Below, piece after piece: positions 43,197 through 52,331 of a stretch of DNA of 64,000 bases (its first letter is position 1; each line of letters opens with the position of its first letter). Position numbers and translations under genes: made by a program. This DNA comes from Phocaeicola faecalis. Lineage in GTDB: Bacteria > Bacteroidota > Bacteroidia > Bacteroidales > Bacteroidaceae. The stretch is from positions 62,001-126,000 of the forward strand of contig NZ_JADNRM010000007.1 in NCBI RefSeq assembly GCF_021730445.1, in the 5' to 3' direction. A model generated the notes under the pieces. That model saw only the letters and a list, made by a program, of their open reading frames with translations, was not told where the DNA came from and ran no database searches.

Positions 43197-44138
43197 TTAC
43201 TTATTACCATCTTCTATTACATCATCCAGTGTAATGCCCAATACATCGCAGAGGATGGCTTGTCGTGCGTACAGTCCGTTTTGTGCCTGCTGGAAATAAT
43301 ATGCTTTTGGATTTTCGTCCACGTCATAAGCAATTTCGTTTACGCGGGGCAGCGGGTGGAGGATACGCAGGTTGGGGCGGGTGTGTCTCAACATTTCATT
43401 CCTTAATATATATACGTCTTTCACGCGCTCATACTCCATCAAATCGGTGAAGCGTTCGCGCTGTACGCGTGTCATATACAGGATGTCGGCTTCGGCAATA
43501 GTGTCTTCGTCGAAGTCTGTATATTCTTTATACTTAATGCCGTGTTCGCGACAATATAGCTTATATTCTTCGGGCATCTTCAGCTCTTCGGGAGCAATAA
43601 AGTGGAAAGTCGGGTTGAAGTGGCGCATGGCCATCAATAGAGAGTGAACGGTTCGTCCATATTTCAGGTCGCCTACCAGATAGATATTCAGATTTTCGAG
43701 AGTGCCTTGTGTCTTGTATATGGAATAGAGGTCTAGCATGGTTTGTGAAGGATGCTGGTTGGCTCCGTCTCCGGCATTTACGATAGGCACCGGGGCAACT
43801 TCGCTGGCATAGCGTGCAGCTCCTTCCAGATAATGTCTCATTACGATGATGTCGGCATAGTTGCTTACCATCATAATCGTGTCTTTTAATGTTTCGCCTT
43901 TTGAAGAACTGGTAACTTTAGGGTCGGTGAACCCGATTACCCGTGCGCCCAGGCGGTTGGCTGCTGTTTCAAAACTGAGTCGTGTTCGGGTAGATGGCTC
44001 GAAAAAGAGGGTGGCTACCACCTTGCCGTCCAGTAATTTACGGTTAGGTTTCTTTTCAAACTCTTTTGCCATTTCCAACAAATAGAGAATCTTCTCTTTG
44101 GAGTGTTCGGCAATAGTGACTAAACTTCTATTTTCCAT
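43197..44138 (-). CDS. pyrB: Aspartate carbamoyltransferase catalytic chain
   Basis: A 313-residue enzyme with the carbamoyl-phosphate motif [30 protein letters not shown] and the aspartate-loop [14 protein letters not shown]. It makes carbamoyl-aspartate in pyrimidine synthesis. It is first in a four-gene operon with pyrI, a flavin reductase and an outer-membrane protein. Upstream TACCTTTA at 44176-44183 (minus) is one base from the -7 consensus. Confidence 0.98.
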   Translation of the reverse strand: MENRSLVTIAEHSKEKILYLLEMAKEFEKKPNRKLLDGKVVATLFFEPSTRTRLSFETAANRLGARVIGFTDPKVTSSSKGETLKDTIMMVSNYADIIVMRHYLEGAARYASEVAPVPIVNAGDGANQHPSQTMLDLYSIYKTQGTLENLNIYLVGDLKYGRTVHSLLMAMRHFNPTFHFIAPEELKMPEEYKLYCREHGIKYKEYTDFDEDTIAEADILYMTRVQRERFTDLMEYERVKDVYILRNEMLRHTRPNLRILHPLPRVNEIAYDVDENPKAYYFQQAQNGLYARQAILCDVLGITLDDVIEDGNK

Positions 44139-44265
44139 ACCTATTTGTATTTATAATTACAATTATACGGAGCGTAAAGGTATGAAAAAAAAATAAAATG
44201 GCGAAGCTTCTAAAGATATTTAGTTGAACTTTGTTAGAAACGCCTTCTATCTCAAAGTTTTTCCT

Positions 44266-44273
44266 TACTTTTG
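44266..44273 (+). promoter_or_regulatory. -7 box for the PBP1A-type gene
   Basis: TACTTTTG matches TAnnTTTG, 23 bp before the start codon. Confidence 0.55.
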
Positions 44274-44296
44274 CAGTGTAATTACTAGAAACAGAC

Positions 44297-46627
44297 ATGA
44301 GGAAGAAGTTTATTTATGTACTTTGGGCATTGGTAGCCTGTGTAATATTAGCTATAGCCTTCATTTTTACCGCAATAGCCAAGGGATGGATTGGTTATGT
44401 TCCCCCTATCGAGGAGTTGGAGAACCCGAACTTGAAGTTTGCAACCGAGATTATATCCGATGACGGCAAAATGCTGGGCACTTGGTCGCTCAGTAAGGAA
44501 AACCGTGTCTTTGTGGGGTATGATCAGTTGTCGCCTAATTTGATTCATGCCTTGATTGCCACCGAGGACGAACGTTTCTCTGAACACTCGGGCATTGATG
44601 CACGTGCGTTTATCCGCGCATTGGTGAAACGCGGTATTTTGATGCAGAAAAATGCGGGAGGCGGCAGCACCATTACACAGCAGTTGGCCAAGCAGTTTTA
44701 TTCTCCTACGGCAGACAATGTGATGGAGCGTCTGTTGCAGAAGCCTATCGAGTGGGTGATTGCCGTGCAGTTGGAGCGTTATTATACCAAGGAAGAAATT
44801 CTGACCATGTATCTCAATAAGTTCGATTTCCTCAACAATGCTGTGGGAATCAAGACGGCTGCGAACACTTATTTCTCCAAAGAACCGAAAGACTTGAAAA
44901 TAGAAGAGGCGGCAACGCTGGTGGGGATGTGTAAAAACCCTTCGTTGTATAATCCGAAACGTTTTAACGAGCGTGCCCGCGGCCGTCGGAATGTGGTGCT
45001 TGACCAGATGCGCAAAGCCGGCTATCTGAGTGACGCTGAAGCAGACTCATTGAAGAAATTACCGTTGGTGCTGAAGTATCGTCGTGTGGACCACAAGGAA
45101 GGATTGGCAACTTACTTCCGTGAATATCTGCGTGGCGTAATGACTGCTAAGGAGCCGAAGAAGAGTGAATATCGCGGTTGGCAGATGCAGAAATATTACG
45201 AGGACTCGTTGGCGTGGAAAAATAATCCGCTGTTTGGCTGGTGTGCCAAGAATAAGAAGAAAGACGGAACGAACTACAATATCTATACAGACGGACTGAA
45301 AATTTATACCACGCTCGACTCGCGTATGCAGCGCTATGCCGAAGAAGCTGTGAGCGAACATGTGGCTCAATATCTGCAACCGCGTTTCTTCAAAGAAAAG
45401 TCGAAGAAGAAAACGGCTCCGTTCACTCGAAATCTGACTCAGGAAGAGGTGAATGCCATCATGACCAGAGCCATGAAACAAACCGACCGTTACCGCATTA
45501 TGAAAGAAGCCGGACATTCGGAAGCTGAAATCCGTAAGGCGTTTGATACGAAGTATGAGATGTCTGTATTCTCATACGAGGGAGAGAAAGATACTATTAT
45601 GACACCGATGGATTCCATTAGGTATTACAAGCACTTCCTGCGTGCCGGATTCATGTCGATGGATCCTACTACCGGATATGTGAAAGCATATGTGGGCGGC
45701 CCTAATTATAACTATTTCCAGTATGATATGGCTATGACAGGACGTCGTCAGGTGGGGTCTACCATCAAGCCTTATCTATATACGCTGGCGATGGAAAATG
45801 GTTTTTCTCCCTGTGATGAAGTGCGCCATGTAGAACAAACGTTGATAGATGAAAACGGACGTCCCTGGACTCCGCGCAATGCCAATAAGAAACGCTATGG
45901 TGAAATGGTAACAATCAAATGGGGATTGGCCAATTCCGATAACTGGGTAACGGCATATCTGATGAGCAAGTTAAATCCTTACCAGTTGGTGCGTCTGATT
46001 CATTCATTTGGTGTGCTGAATAAGCAAATAGATCCGGTGGTGTCATTGAGCCTCGGCCCTTGCGAAATATCGGTAGGCGAGATGGTCAGTGCGTACACAG
46101 CATTTGCCAATAGAGGTATCCGTACGGCACCCTTGTTTGTCACTCGGATAGAGGATAATGAGGGAAATGTACTTGCCAACTTTACTCCTCAGATGGATGA
46201 AGTTATCAGTGAATCGAGTGCATATAAGATGTTGGTAATGCTGCGTGCCGTTATCAATGAAGGTACGGGTGGACGTGTTCGTCGTTTGTACGGCATTACT
46301 GCCGATATGGGCGGTAAGACGGGTACCACCAACAATAATTCCGACGGTTGGTTTATGGGCTTCACGCCTTCACTGGTTTCCGGTGTATGGGTGGGAGGTG
46401 AAGACCGCGATATTCATTTCGATACGATGGTCAACGGTCAGGGAGCTGCCATGGCGTTGCCGGTATGGGGGCTCTATATGCAGAAAGTATATAAGGATAA
46501 GAGCTTGGGGTACTCACAGGAGGAACATTTCAATATACCCGAAGATTTCGACCCTTGCAAGGATACACTGATGGACAGTTCTTCGAGCAGCGAAGACAAT
46601 ACCGGTCTGGATGCTATCTTTGAATAA
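44297..46627 (+). CDS. Class A penicillin-binding protein (PBP1A type)
   Basis: A 776-residue bifunctional enzyme. One N-terminal membrane helix (about 5-30), a GT51 glycosyltransferase with ATEDERFSEHSGIDARAF and GGSTITQQLAKQFY, and a transpeptidase with the SxxK Ser in VGSTIKP, SxN in SDN and KTGTT. The C terminus is a short acidic-serine tail (DSSSSSEDN). It polymerises and cross-links peptidoglycan. It stands alone, divergent from pyrB. Confidence 0.97.
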   Translation: MRKKFIYVLWALVACVILAIAFIFTAIAKGWIGYVPPIEELENPNLKFATEIISDDGKMLGTWSLSKENRVFVGYDQLSPNLIHALIATEDERFSEHSGIDARAFIRALVKRGILMQKNAGGGSTITQQLAKQFYSPTADNVMERLLQKPIEWVIAVQLERYYTKEEILTMYLNKFDFLNNAVGIKTAANTYFSKEPKDLKIEEAATLVGMCKNPSLYNPKRFNERARGRRNVVLDQMRKAGYLSDAEADSLKKLPLVLKYRRVDHKEGLATYFREYLRGVMTAKEPKKSEYRGWQMQKYYEDSLAWKNNPLFGWCAKNKKKDGTNYNIYTDGLKIYTTLDSRMQRYAEEAVSEHVAQYLQPRFFKEKSKKKTAPFTRNLTQEEVNAIMTRAMKQTDRYRIMKEAGHSEAEIRKAFDTKYEMSVFSYEGEKDTIMTPMDSIRYYKHFLRAGFMSMDPTTGYVKAYVGGPNYNYFQYDMAMTGRRQVGSTIKPYLYTLAMENGFSPCDEVRHVEQTLIDENGRPWTPRNANKKRYGEMVTIKWGLANSDNWVTAYLMSKLNPYQLVRLIHSFGVLNKQIDPVVSLSLGPCEISVGEMVSAYTAFANRGIRTAPLFVTRIEDNEGNVLANFTPQMDEVISESSAYKMLVMLRAVINEGTGGRVRRLYGITADMGGKTGTTNNNSDGWFMGFTPSLVSGVWVGGEDRDIHFDTMVNGQGAAMALPVWGLYMQKVYKDKSLGYSQEEHFNIPEDFDPCKDTLMDSSSSSEDNTGLDAIFE

Positions 46628-46628
46628 A

Positions 46629-46669
46629 TGATAAAGCCCGTGTGGATTGTGATAAAGCCCGCGGGCTTT
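46629..46669 (+). terminator. Terminator with duplicated TGATAAAGCCCG
   Basis: TGATAAAGCCCG occurs at 46629-46640 and 46650-46661, exactly 21 bp apart; AAAGCCCGCGGGCTTT (46654-46669) is a perfect palindrome and the first copy can pair with CGGGCTTT as well. Confidence 0.75.
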
Positions 46670-46824
46670 CTTGTGCCTGCCCATATGGATATTTTCTTTT
46701 TCGCGACACACAGCCGAAGCTTGGTTTCAAAGGGAAAAAAGACGAGTCTTCTTTTGGAATATTCCTCGTAAATCCTTATATTTACGAGAAAGAAAACCTT
46801 AACCGAATGTGAGAGGAGGAGACG

Positions 46825-47652
46825 ATGGATAAAAATATAACTCTGTATCAGATAACCAATGAGATGGCTGAGAAAGTCTTTCAGAAAATAGACCGTTTCA
46901 ATAAGGGCCGCAGGGAAGATATGGGATATTATGCGATTAGCGTTTCCACTCCCTACCGTTCTTATTATGCCTTGTGGCGCATTTTCCCTGACAATAGTCA
47001 TTCTCCCTTGTTTGTATGCACGCTGGCTGTCACTTTTGATGATGCTGCCGAGCGTGCGTTTTTGTATTTGCAGAACTGCAATATCATGTTGAAGGTGAAG
47101 GATAACAGTTTCTTTGAGCCTTATTACGGTTCTTCCGAAGACATTGTGGCTTTCGGCAAATACAGAGGCAAGCGGTTGGCGGAGGTGTATTACGTCGACC
47201 CTAATTACGTGTTATGGCTGGCGCATAAGTTTGAAGCGCGAAATCCCCGCGACAGAAAACTGGCTGTGATTGCCAAAGACTTTGCAGTGGTACATTATGA
47301 CACTGTGATTAGAAAGCACCACTTGTCCGGCGGAAGCCGTTTTATAGGCGAGAAGGGGGAGAAACTGACCGATTTGCATTTGGAAGTGTTAGGGGTAAGA
47401 CTGCAATTGGATGTCTACAAAACTCATGACTATTATGTGGATCAAAGTGTGTTGGCGGCAGATGCGGACGGCAATCGCTTTTCCTTTGTTATAAAAGCGG
47501 CAGCCCCCAGTCCGACGCCGGATACGCTGAACTGCTATACCAAGAAGATTAACCCAAAGGACACATTATATATTAAGTCGGCCAAGGTGCTGTCACATTA
47601 TGAAAGCAGAGGAGTTAAATGTACCCGCATCGGTTATCTTAAGTTTAAATAG
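46825..47652 (+). CDS. Hypothetical protein with ExoX-C-like motif
   Basis: A 275-residue soluble protein with no signal peptide. Residues 110-133 read FGKYRGKRLAEVYYVDPNYV then LWLA, matching the short domain found at the C terminus of exodeoxyribonuclease X and in DUF3820-type proteins (FGKYKGK, then Asp-Pro-x-Tyr-(x)-LW). The parts on either side are not recognised; the C-terminal third has a pattern of beta strands and ends basic. It may handle nucleic acid. It is a single gene, convergent with the exporter operon; TATATTTA at 46777 is one base from the -7 consensus. Confidence 0.75.
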   Translation: MDKNITLYQITNEMAEKVFQKIDRFNKGRREDMGYYAISVSTPYRSYYALWRIFPDNSHSPLFVCTLAVTFDDAAERAFLYLQNCNIMLKVKDNSFFEPYYGSSEDIVAFGKYRGKRLAEVYYVDPNYVLWLAHKFEARNPRDRKLAVIAKDFAVVHYDTVIRKHHLSGGSRFIGEKGEKLTDLHLEVLGVRLQLDVYKTHDYYVDQSVLAADADGNRFSFVIKAAAPSPTPDTLNCYTKKINPKDTLYIKSAKVLSHYESRGVKCTRIGYLKFK

Positions 47653-47702
47653 CCGGAAAATGATAACCAAACTTAATGCCGTCATTGCAAATATTGGGTT
47701 GG

Positions 47703-48806
47703 CTATGAATTCTTTTTGTAACTAAATACAGCCCAAGTGTTCAAGGTGGCCGCCATTATGAGCAGCGCTGTAAACTGTGCAGTCAGGTCGCCCCAACTGC
47801 TTCCCTTCAGATATACGGCTCTGGTGACTTGGATAAAATATTTTAAAGGGTTTAAGATGGTGATGGTTTGTGCCCATTGGGGCATACTGTTGATAGGTGT
47901 AAACAAACCACTCATCAGCATAATGATAATAAGGAAAAAAAACATCACAAACATGGCTTGCTGCATGGTCTGCGAATAGTTTGACACCACCAGTCCCATT
48001 CCTGATATAACAACGATGAACAATAGCGCAAAGAAATAGAGCAACCATAAAGGGCCTGCGGGCGAAAGACCATACACCACTCGTGCCAAAAGGATGCCTA
48101 TGGTGAGGATAATAAGTCCGGCAATCCAGTAAGGAATGAGTTTGGCAAGAATAAAGGTAAACTTGCTCACCGGGGTAACGTTTATCTGTTCGATAGTGCC
48201 GAATTCTTTCTCGCTTACGATATTAAGTGCAGGGAGAAAGCCACAAAGCATCATCAGCAATTGAGCCATCAATGCGGGAACCATAAATATTTTATAGTCA
48301 AGGTGCGGATTGAATCGCCCCTGTGTATCTATCTCAATCTTAGGCTCAGAAATGATACTGTTGTCTGACGGTTTGATTTCGCCGGCATAATCATGGATGA
48401 TGTTGCTAAGATATGAACTGCCCAGCCCTCCTTTGGTCCCATTCACGGTATTAGCGGATATGAGGACTCTGGCAGTTCCGCTTTTTAGTATATCCCGTTC
48501 AAAATGGGGCGGTATTTCGAGGATGATGTCGGCTTTCCCTTCTTCAATGCTTTCCATGGCTTCCTTATAGCTGTCGGACACATCCACTATCCGGAAATAT
48601 TCCGAAGCTCCGGCTTTCTGAATCAGACGAGTGGAATAGGGACTATGGTCATTGTCTACTACACTTAGGTTTATGTTCTTTATCTCAAAATTAGCAGCCC
48701 AAGGGAGTACCAGCAAGATGATGCAGGGAAATACGAGAAGCATTCTGGGCAACATCGGGTTGCGGAGCATTTGTTTGAACTCTTTTTCTAATAAATATTT
48801 AATCAT
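47703..48806 (-). CDS. ABC-2 type permease (YbhR-like)
   Basis: A 367-residue protein of the ABC-2/DrrB type: one N-terminal membrane helix, a large extracytoplasmic segment to about 170, and five further helices. NVTPVSKFTFILAKLIPYWI is the family signature between helices. The last gene of a five-gene operon with its paralogue (48828-49931), a double ATPase, a membrane-fusion protein and a TolC. The pair of permeases plus fused ATPase matches YbhS/YbhR/YbhF. Confidence 0.93.
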   Translation of the reverse strand: MIKYLLEKEFKQMLRNPMLPRMLLVFPCIILLVLPWAANFEIKNINLSVVDNDHSPYSTRLIQKAGASEYFRIVDVSDSYKEAMESIEEGKADIILEIPPHFERDILKSGTARVLISANTVNGTKGGLGSSYLSNIIHDYAGEIKPSDNSIISEPKIEIDTQGRFNPHLDYKIFMVPALMAQLLMMLCGFLPALNIVSEKEFGTIEQINVTPVSKFTFILAKLIPYWIAGLIILTIGILLARVVYGLSPAGPLWLLYFFALLFIVVISGMGLVVSNYSQTMQQAMFVMFFFLIIIMLMSGLFTPINSMPQWAQTITILNPLKYFIQVTRAVYLKGSSWGDLTAQFTALLIMAATLNTWAVFSYKKNS

Positions 48807-48827
48807 ATCTCTTTGTTTGTTTTGAGC

Positions 48828-49931
48828 TTATTCTAAACGTTTATTGAATTTCTTCAGACTGATAATGACTAATATGACGGCCATCAAAGTCAGTACACTG
48901 ATATTGTTCATGGTATAACTGATACTCAGGCCCTCTATCATAATCTTTTTTACACCGATGATATACCATTTGGCCGGAATGACATTAGAGATAATCTGTA
49001 GCGGCAGCGGCATATTCTCGACAGGAAATATCATGCCCGAAAGTAAGACTGTAGGCATCATCAGTACCATACCCGAGAACAGCATGGCTTCTACTTGTGT
49101 CTTGGCGATGGTGGATACCAGCAACCCTAATAATAAAGATACAATAATGAATATCCATGAAAGGAAAGCCAGCGAAAGCAGATTTCCTTCTACCGGGACA
49201 TGAAGCACATATACAGACAGCAGCAGAATGGTTATCAGATTGATGCAGGACAGAAAAAAATAGGGCACCATTTTGGCGATAATCATCATTAGCGGGCGTA
49301 CAGGTGAGACGAGAAGTACTTCCATCGTGCCTGTCTCTTTTTCGCGGACAATGGAGATGGAGGTCATCATGGCACATATCAGCATCAGAATCAATCCCAT
49401 AACCCCGGGGACGAAGTTGTAGGCACTCTGCATGCCGGGGTTGTAAAGTAGCTTCACTTGAGGGATAATCTGTATGGAAATGGGATGTGCTGCCAGGCTT
49501 TGTTGATAGTCGGTAATGATGCTGGTGGCATATCCGGTCAGGATAGTGGCATTATTGGGATCGGTGGCATCGGCTATCAATTGTATTTTGGCTTGCCCCG
49601 TGTGGCGCAGGTTATTCTCAAAATTCGGTTCGAAGACGACTATAAGGTCGGCTTCTCCTCTTTTGAATGTTTCTTCGGTCTCGTTGCTGTTTTGTAATAT
49701 CCGTCGAACATCGAAGTATTCACTGGCATCCAGTTTGTCGATAATCTGTCGGGTTGAAATATCTTTTGAATAATCCAATATTGCCACTTTTACATTCTTT
49801 ACCTCGGTGGTGATGGCAAAGCCGAAGAGGATGATTTGCACGATAGGCATCCCCAGCAGTATGAGCATCGTCCGGCGGTCGCGGAAGATGTGATGGAATT
49901 CTTTCTGTACAAAAGATAAAAATTGCTTCAT
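48828..49931 (-). CDS. ABC-2 type permease (YbhS-like)
   Basis: Also 367 residues, with the same plan: N-terminal helix, periplasmic domain (SEYFDVRRI region), then five helices with LLVSPVRPLMMIIAKMVPYF as signature. It differs enough from the next gene to be an old duplicate, so the transporter is likely a heterodimer. It is 21 bp upstream of that gene and 41 bp downstream of the ATPase gene. Confidence 0.93.
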   Translation of the reverse strand: MKQFLSFVQKEFHHIFRDRRTMLILLGMPIVQIILFGFAITTEVKNVKVAILDYSKDISTRQIIDKLDASEYFDVRRILQNSNETEETFKRGEADLIVVFEPNFENNLRHTGQAKIQLIADATDPNNATILTGYATSIITDYQQSLAAHPISIQIIPQVKLLYNPGMQSAYNFVPGVMGLILMLICAMMTSISIVREKETGTMEVLLVSPVRPLMMIIAKMVPYFFLSCINLITILLLSVYVLHVPVEGNLLSLAFLSWIFIIVSLLLGLLVSTIAKTQVEAMLFSGMVLMMPTVLLSGMIFPVENMPLPLQIISNVIPAKWYIIGVKKIMIEGLSISYTMNNISVLTLMAVILVIISLKKFNKRLE

Positions 49932-49972
49932 AATCTTTCTTTTACTATTTTTCGTTTGGGGTGGAGCTTGGT

Positions 49973-51427
49973 TCAGTTTCTTACCGCTTTGCGTGCCAGC
50001 CGTCTGAACACTTCATCCATGTCTTTTGCCCCGAACTGCTCTTTTAAATGGTCCGGTGTATCCAATGCTTCTATTTTTCCGTCTACCATCATAGATATCC
50101 GGTTGCAATACTCTGCTTCGTCCATATAATGGGTGGTGACAAATATGGTAATCCCTCTTTCGGCAGCTTCATAAATCAGTTTCCAGAACTGACGGCGGGT
50201 GGCGGGGTCTACACCTCCGGTGGGTTCGTCCAAAAAGACAATTTTAGGATTGTGAAAGATGGCTACGGAAAAGGCAAGTTTCTGCTTCCAACCCAATGGA
50301 AGCGAACGAACCAATGTGTTCTTTTCATGTAGAAAGCCTAACTGTTCCAGCACTTTATCGGTCTTGACAGCAATTTCTTCATCGCTCATGCCATAGATGC
50401 CGGCATACAGGCGTATGTTTTCCCACACTTTCAGGTCCTCATACAAGGAGAACTTCTGGCTCATATATCCTATATTCTTTTTTACCAATTCATATTGCGT
50501 GGAGATATCAAATCCCGCCACGCTGCCTTTTCCGCTTGTTGGTCGGGAAAGCCCGCACAACATGCGCATAGCAGTAGTCTTTCCTGCACCATTGGCACCG
50601 AGAAAACCAAAAATCTCTCCGCGCTTCACTTGGAAAGAGATATGGTCTACAGCGGTGAAGTCACCAAACTTTTTAGTCAGGTTTTCTACTTGGATGGCAT
50701 ACTCGTCCGATGTCTTTTGTCCTTTGTGCTTCAATCCTTCGGGCGAAAGAATATGGCTGAACTGCTGCAAGATACGTTCGGGAGTATCGATTCCCTGTAT
50801 CTCTCCTTCCCGGATAAAAGCGATGCGGTCACAGCATTTCATCTCATTCAGATAAGGAGTGGAAGCGATGATGGTAATTCCTTCTTTTTTCAGTTTCAGC
50901 AACATATCCCAAAACTCTTTTCGCGAGACGGGGTCTACGCCGGTGGTCGGTTCGTCTAAAAACAAAATAGAGGGTTTATGAATCAGGGCACAACTTAAGG
51001 CTAATTTCTGTTTCATACCTCCCGATAACTTTCCGGCACGCCGATGCTTGAACGGTTCTATTTGTCGATAGATGTCTTCCACAAGGGCATAGTTATCCCG
51101 GATGGTGGTATTGAAAAGAGTGGCAAAGAAAGTGAGGTTTTCTTCTACAGACAAGTCTTGGTATAAGGAAAAGTGTCCCGGCATATAGCCGGCCAGTCTA
51201 CGGATGTCCTTATATTCCTTCATCACTTCATACCCGCACACGCGGGCTTCTCCTTTGTCGGCAAGTACAAGTGTGGTGAGGATGCGGAACAGAGTTGTCT
51301 TTCCCGAACCGTCCGGTCCGATTAATCCGAAGATTTCTCCCGGCTTTACATCAAAGCTGATATCTTTCAAAGCCTGTACCGAACCATAGCTTTTGCTTAT
51401 CTGCCTGACAGAAACGATATTCTCCAT
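49973..51427 (-). CDS. ABC transporter ATPase with two fused domains (YbhF-like)
   Basis: A 484-residue protein with two ABC domains in tandem. Domain 1 has Walker A GPDGSGKTT, signature LSGGMKQKLALSC and Walker B ILFLDEPTTGVDP. Domain 2 (from about 247) has GANGAGKTT, the degenerate signature LPLGWKQKLAFSV and IVFLDEPTGGVDP. The unusual second signature is the same as in YbhF-like ATPases as I recall them. It powers the two permeases that follow. It overlaps nothing; the membrane-fusion gene ends 1 bp upstream. Confidence 0.95.
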   Translation of the reverse strand: MENIVSVRQISKSYGSVQALKDISFDVKPGEIFGLIGPDGSGKTTLFRILTTLVLADKGEARVCGYEVMKEYKDIRRLAGYMPGHFSLYQDLSVEENLTFFATLFNTTIRDNYALVEDIYRQIEPFKHRRAGKLSGGMKQKLALSCALIHKPSILFLDEPTTGVDPVSRKEFWDMLLKLKKEGITIIASTPYLNEMKCCDRIAFIREGEIQGIDTPERILQQFSHILSPEGLKHKGQKTSDEYAIQVENLTKKFGDFTAVDHISFQVKRGEIFGFLGANGAGKTTAMRMLCGLSRPTSGKGSVAGFDISTQYELVKKNIGYMSQKFSLYEDLKVWENIRLYAGIYGMSDEEIAVKTDKVLEQLGFLHEKNTLVRSLPLGWKQKLAFSVAIFHNPKIVFLDEPTGGVDPATRRQFWKLIYEAAERGITIFVTTHYMDEAEYCNRISMMVDGKIEALDTPDHLKEQFGAKDMDEVFRRLARKAVRN

Positions 51428-51428
51428 T

Positions 51429-52331
51429 TTACTCTTTTTTTATTTCTCCATACATACCGATTTTTAGATAACCGTCATTCTTGACTGCTATCTTGATAGC
51501 ATAAACCAAGTTGGCACGTTCATCTCTGGTCTGAATGGTTTTTGGGGTAAACTCCGATTTGTCCGAAATCCAGGTAATGACTCCCTCGTATTCACGTCGG
51601 TCGTCGTCACCCAAGTCGGAGAATACTTTCACTTTGTCGCCCAGCTTCAGTTGTGAGAGCTGGTCGGCGGTGATGTAGGCACGTAGAAACATATTCTGTA
51701 TGTCGGCTACTTTAAAAAGAGGTTTGCCTGATATGGCGAGTTCTCCGGTTTCGGCATATTTAGCCAATACGGTTCCGTTAATGGGACTGCTGATACGGCA
51801 TTTGTTCAATTGGTCCTCCAGTTGTGCCACTTGGATTTCATAAGCAGAACTCTCTTCCGTGACACTGGCGTTTCCCCGTTGGAGCGTAGAAATCTGTGCT
51901 TCCAGTTGCTTTTGCAGAACAGCTATCTGGGAGTCGATATCATCTATCTGCTTTTGTGTGGCGGCATTCTCTTTCAGCAAGTTTTCCGTACGCTTTTTCT
52001 CATATTCCGCTTTGCTGATTTGCTCTCTGGTAGCAGCAATCTGCTTATTGATATCCATACTTTTATGGGCAACGGCCTTACCGCTTGCCAGCAATTGCAA
52101 TTTTTTCAGGTAAAGTTGTAAAGTGTCGATATATCCTACCTCTTTTCCGGCTTTCAGTCGCATGCCTTCTTCCACATTGAATTGCAGCAATTTTCCATTG
52201 CCTTCGGCCGACACAATGACTTCGGTAGCCTCAAAGGTACCGGATGCATCATAGTCTCCTTTACCGTTTCCGCAGGATGTCAATACAAGGAGAGTGGCTG
52301 CGAATAAAAGATAATATTTATTTGTTTTCAT
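51429..52331 (-). CDS. HlyD-family membrane-fusion protein (YbhG-like)
   Basis: A 300-residue adaptor from the ATG at 52331, which overlaps the end of the TolC gene by 14 bp. MKTNKYYLLFAATLLVLTSC has a lipobox (Cys20). The barrel-sandwich halves are at about 33-70 and 190-215, separated by a long coiled coil (AATREQISKAEYEKKRTENL), then the beta-barrel LFKVADIQNMFLRAYI. It joins the ABC permeases to TolC. Confidence 0.94.
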   Translation of the reverse strand: MKTNKYYLLFAATLLVLTSCGNGKGDYDASGTFEATEVIVSAEGNGKLLQFNVEEGMRLKAGKEVGYIDTLQLYLKKLQLLASGKAVAHKSMDINKQIAATREQISKAEYEKKRTENLLKENAATQKQIDDIDSQIAVLQKQLEAQISTLQRGNASVTEESSAYEIQVAQLEDQLNKCRISSPINGTVLAKYAETGELAISGKPLFKVADIQNMFLRAYITADQLSQLKLGDKVKVFSDLGDDDRREYEGVITWISDKSEFTPKTIQTRDERANLVYAIKIAVKNDGYLKIGMYGEIKKE

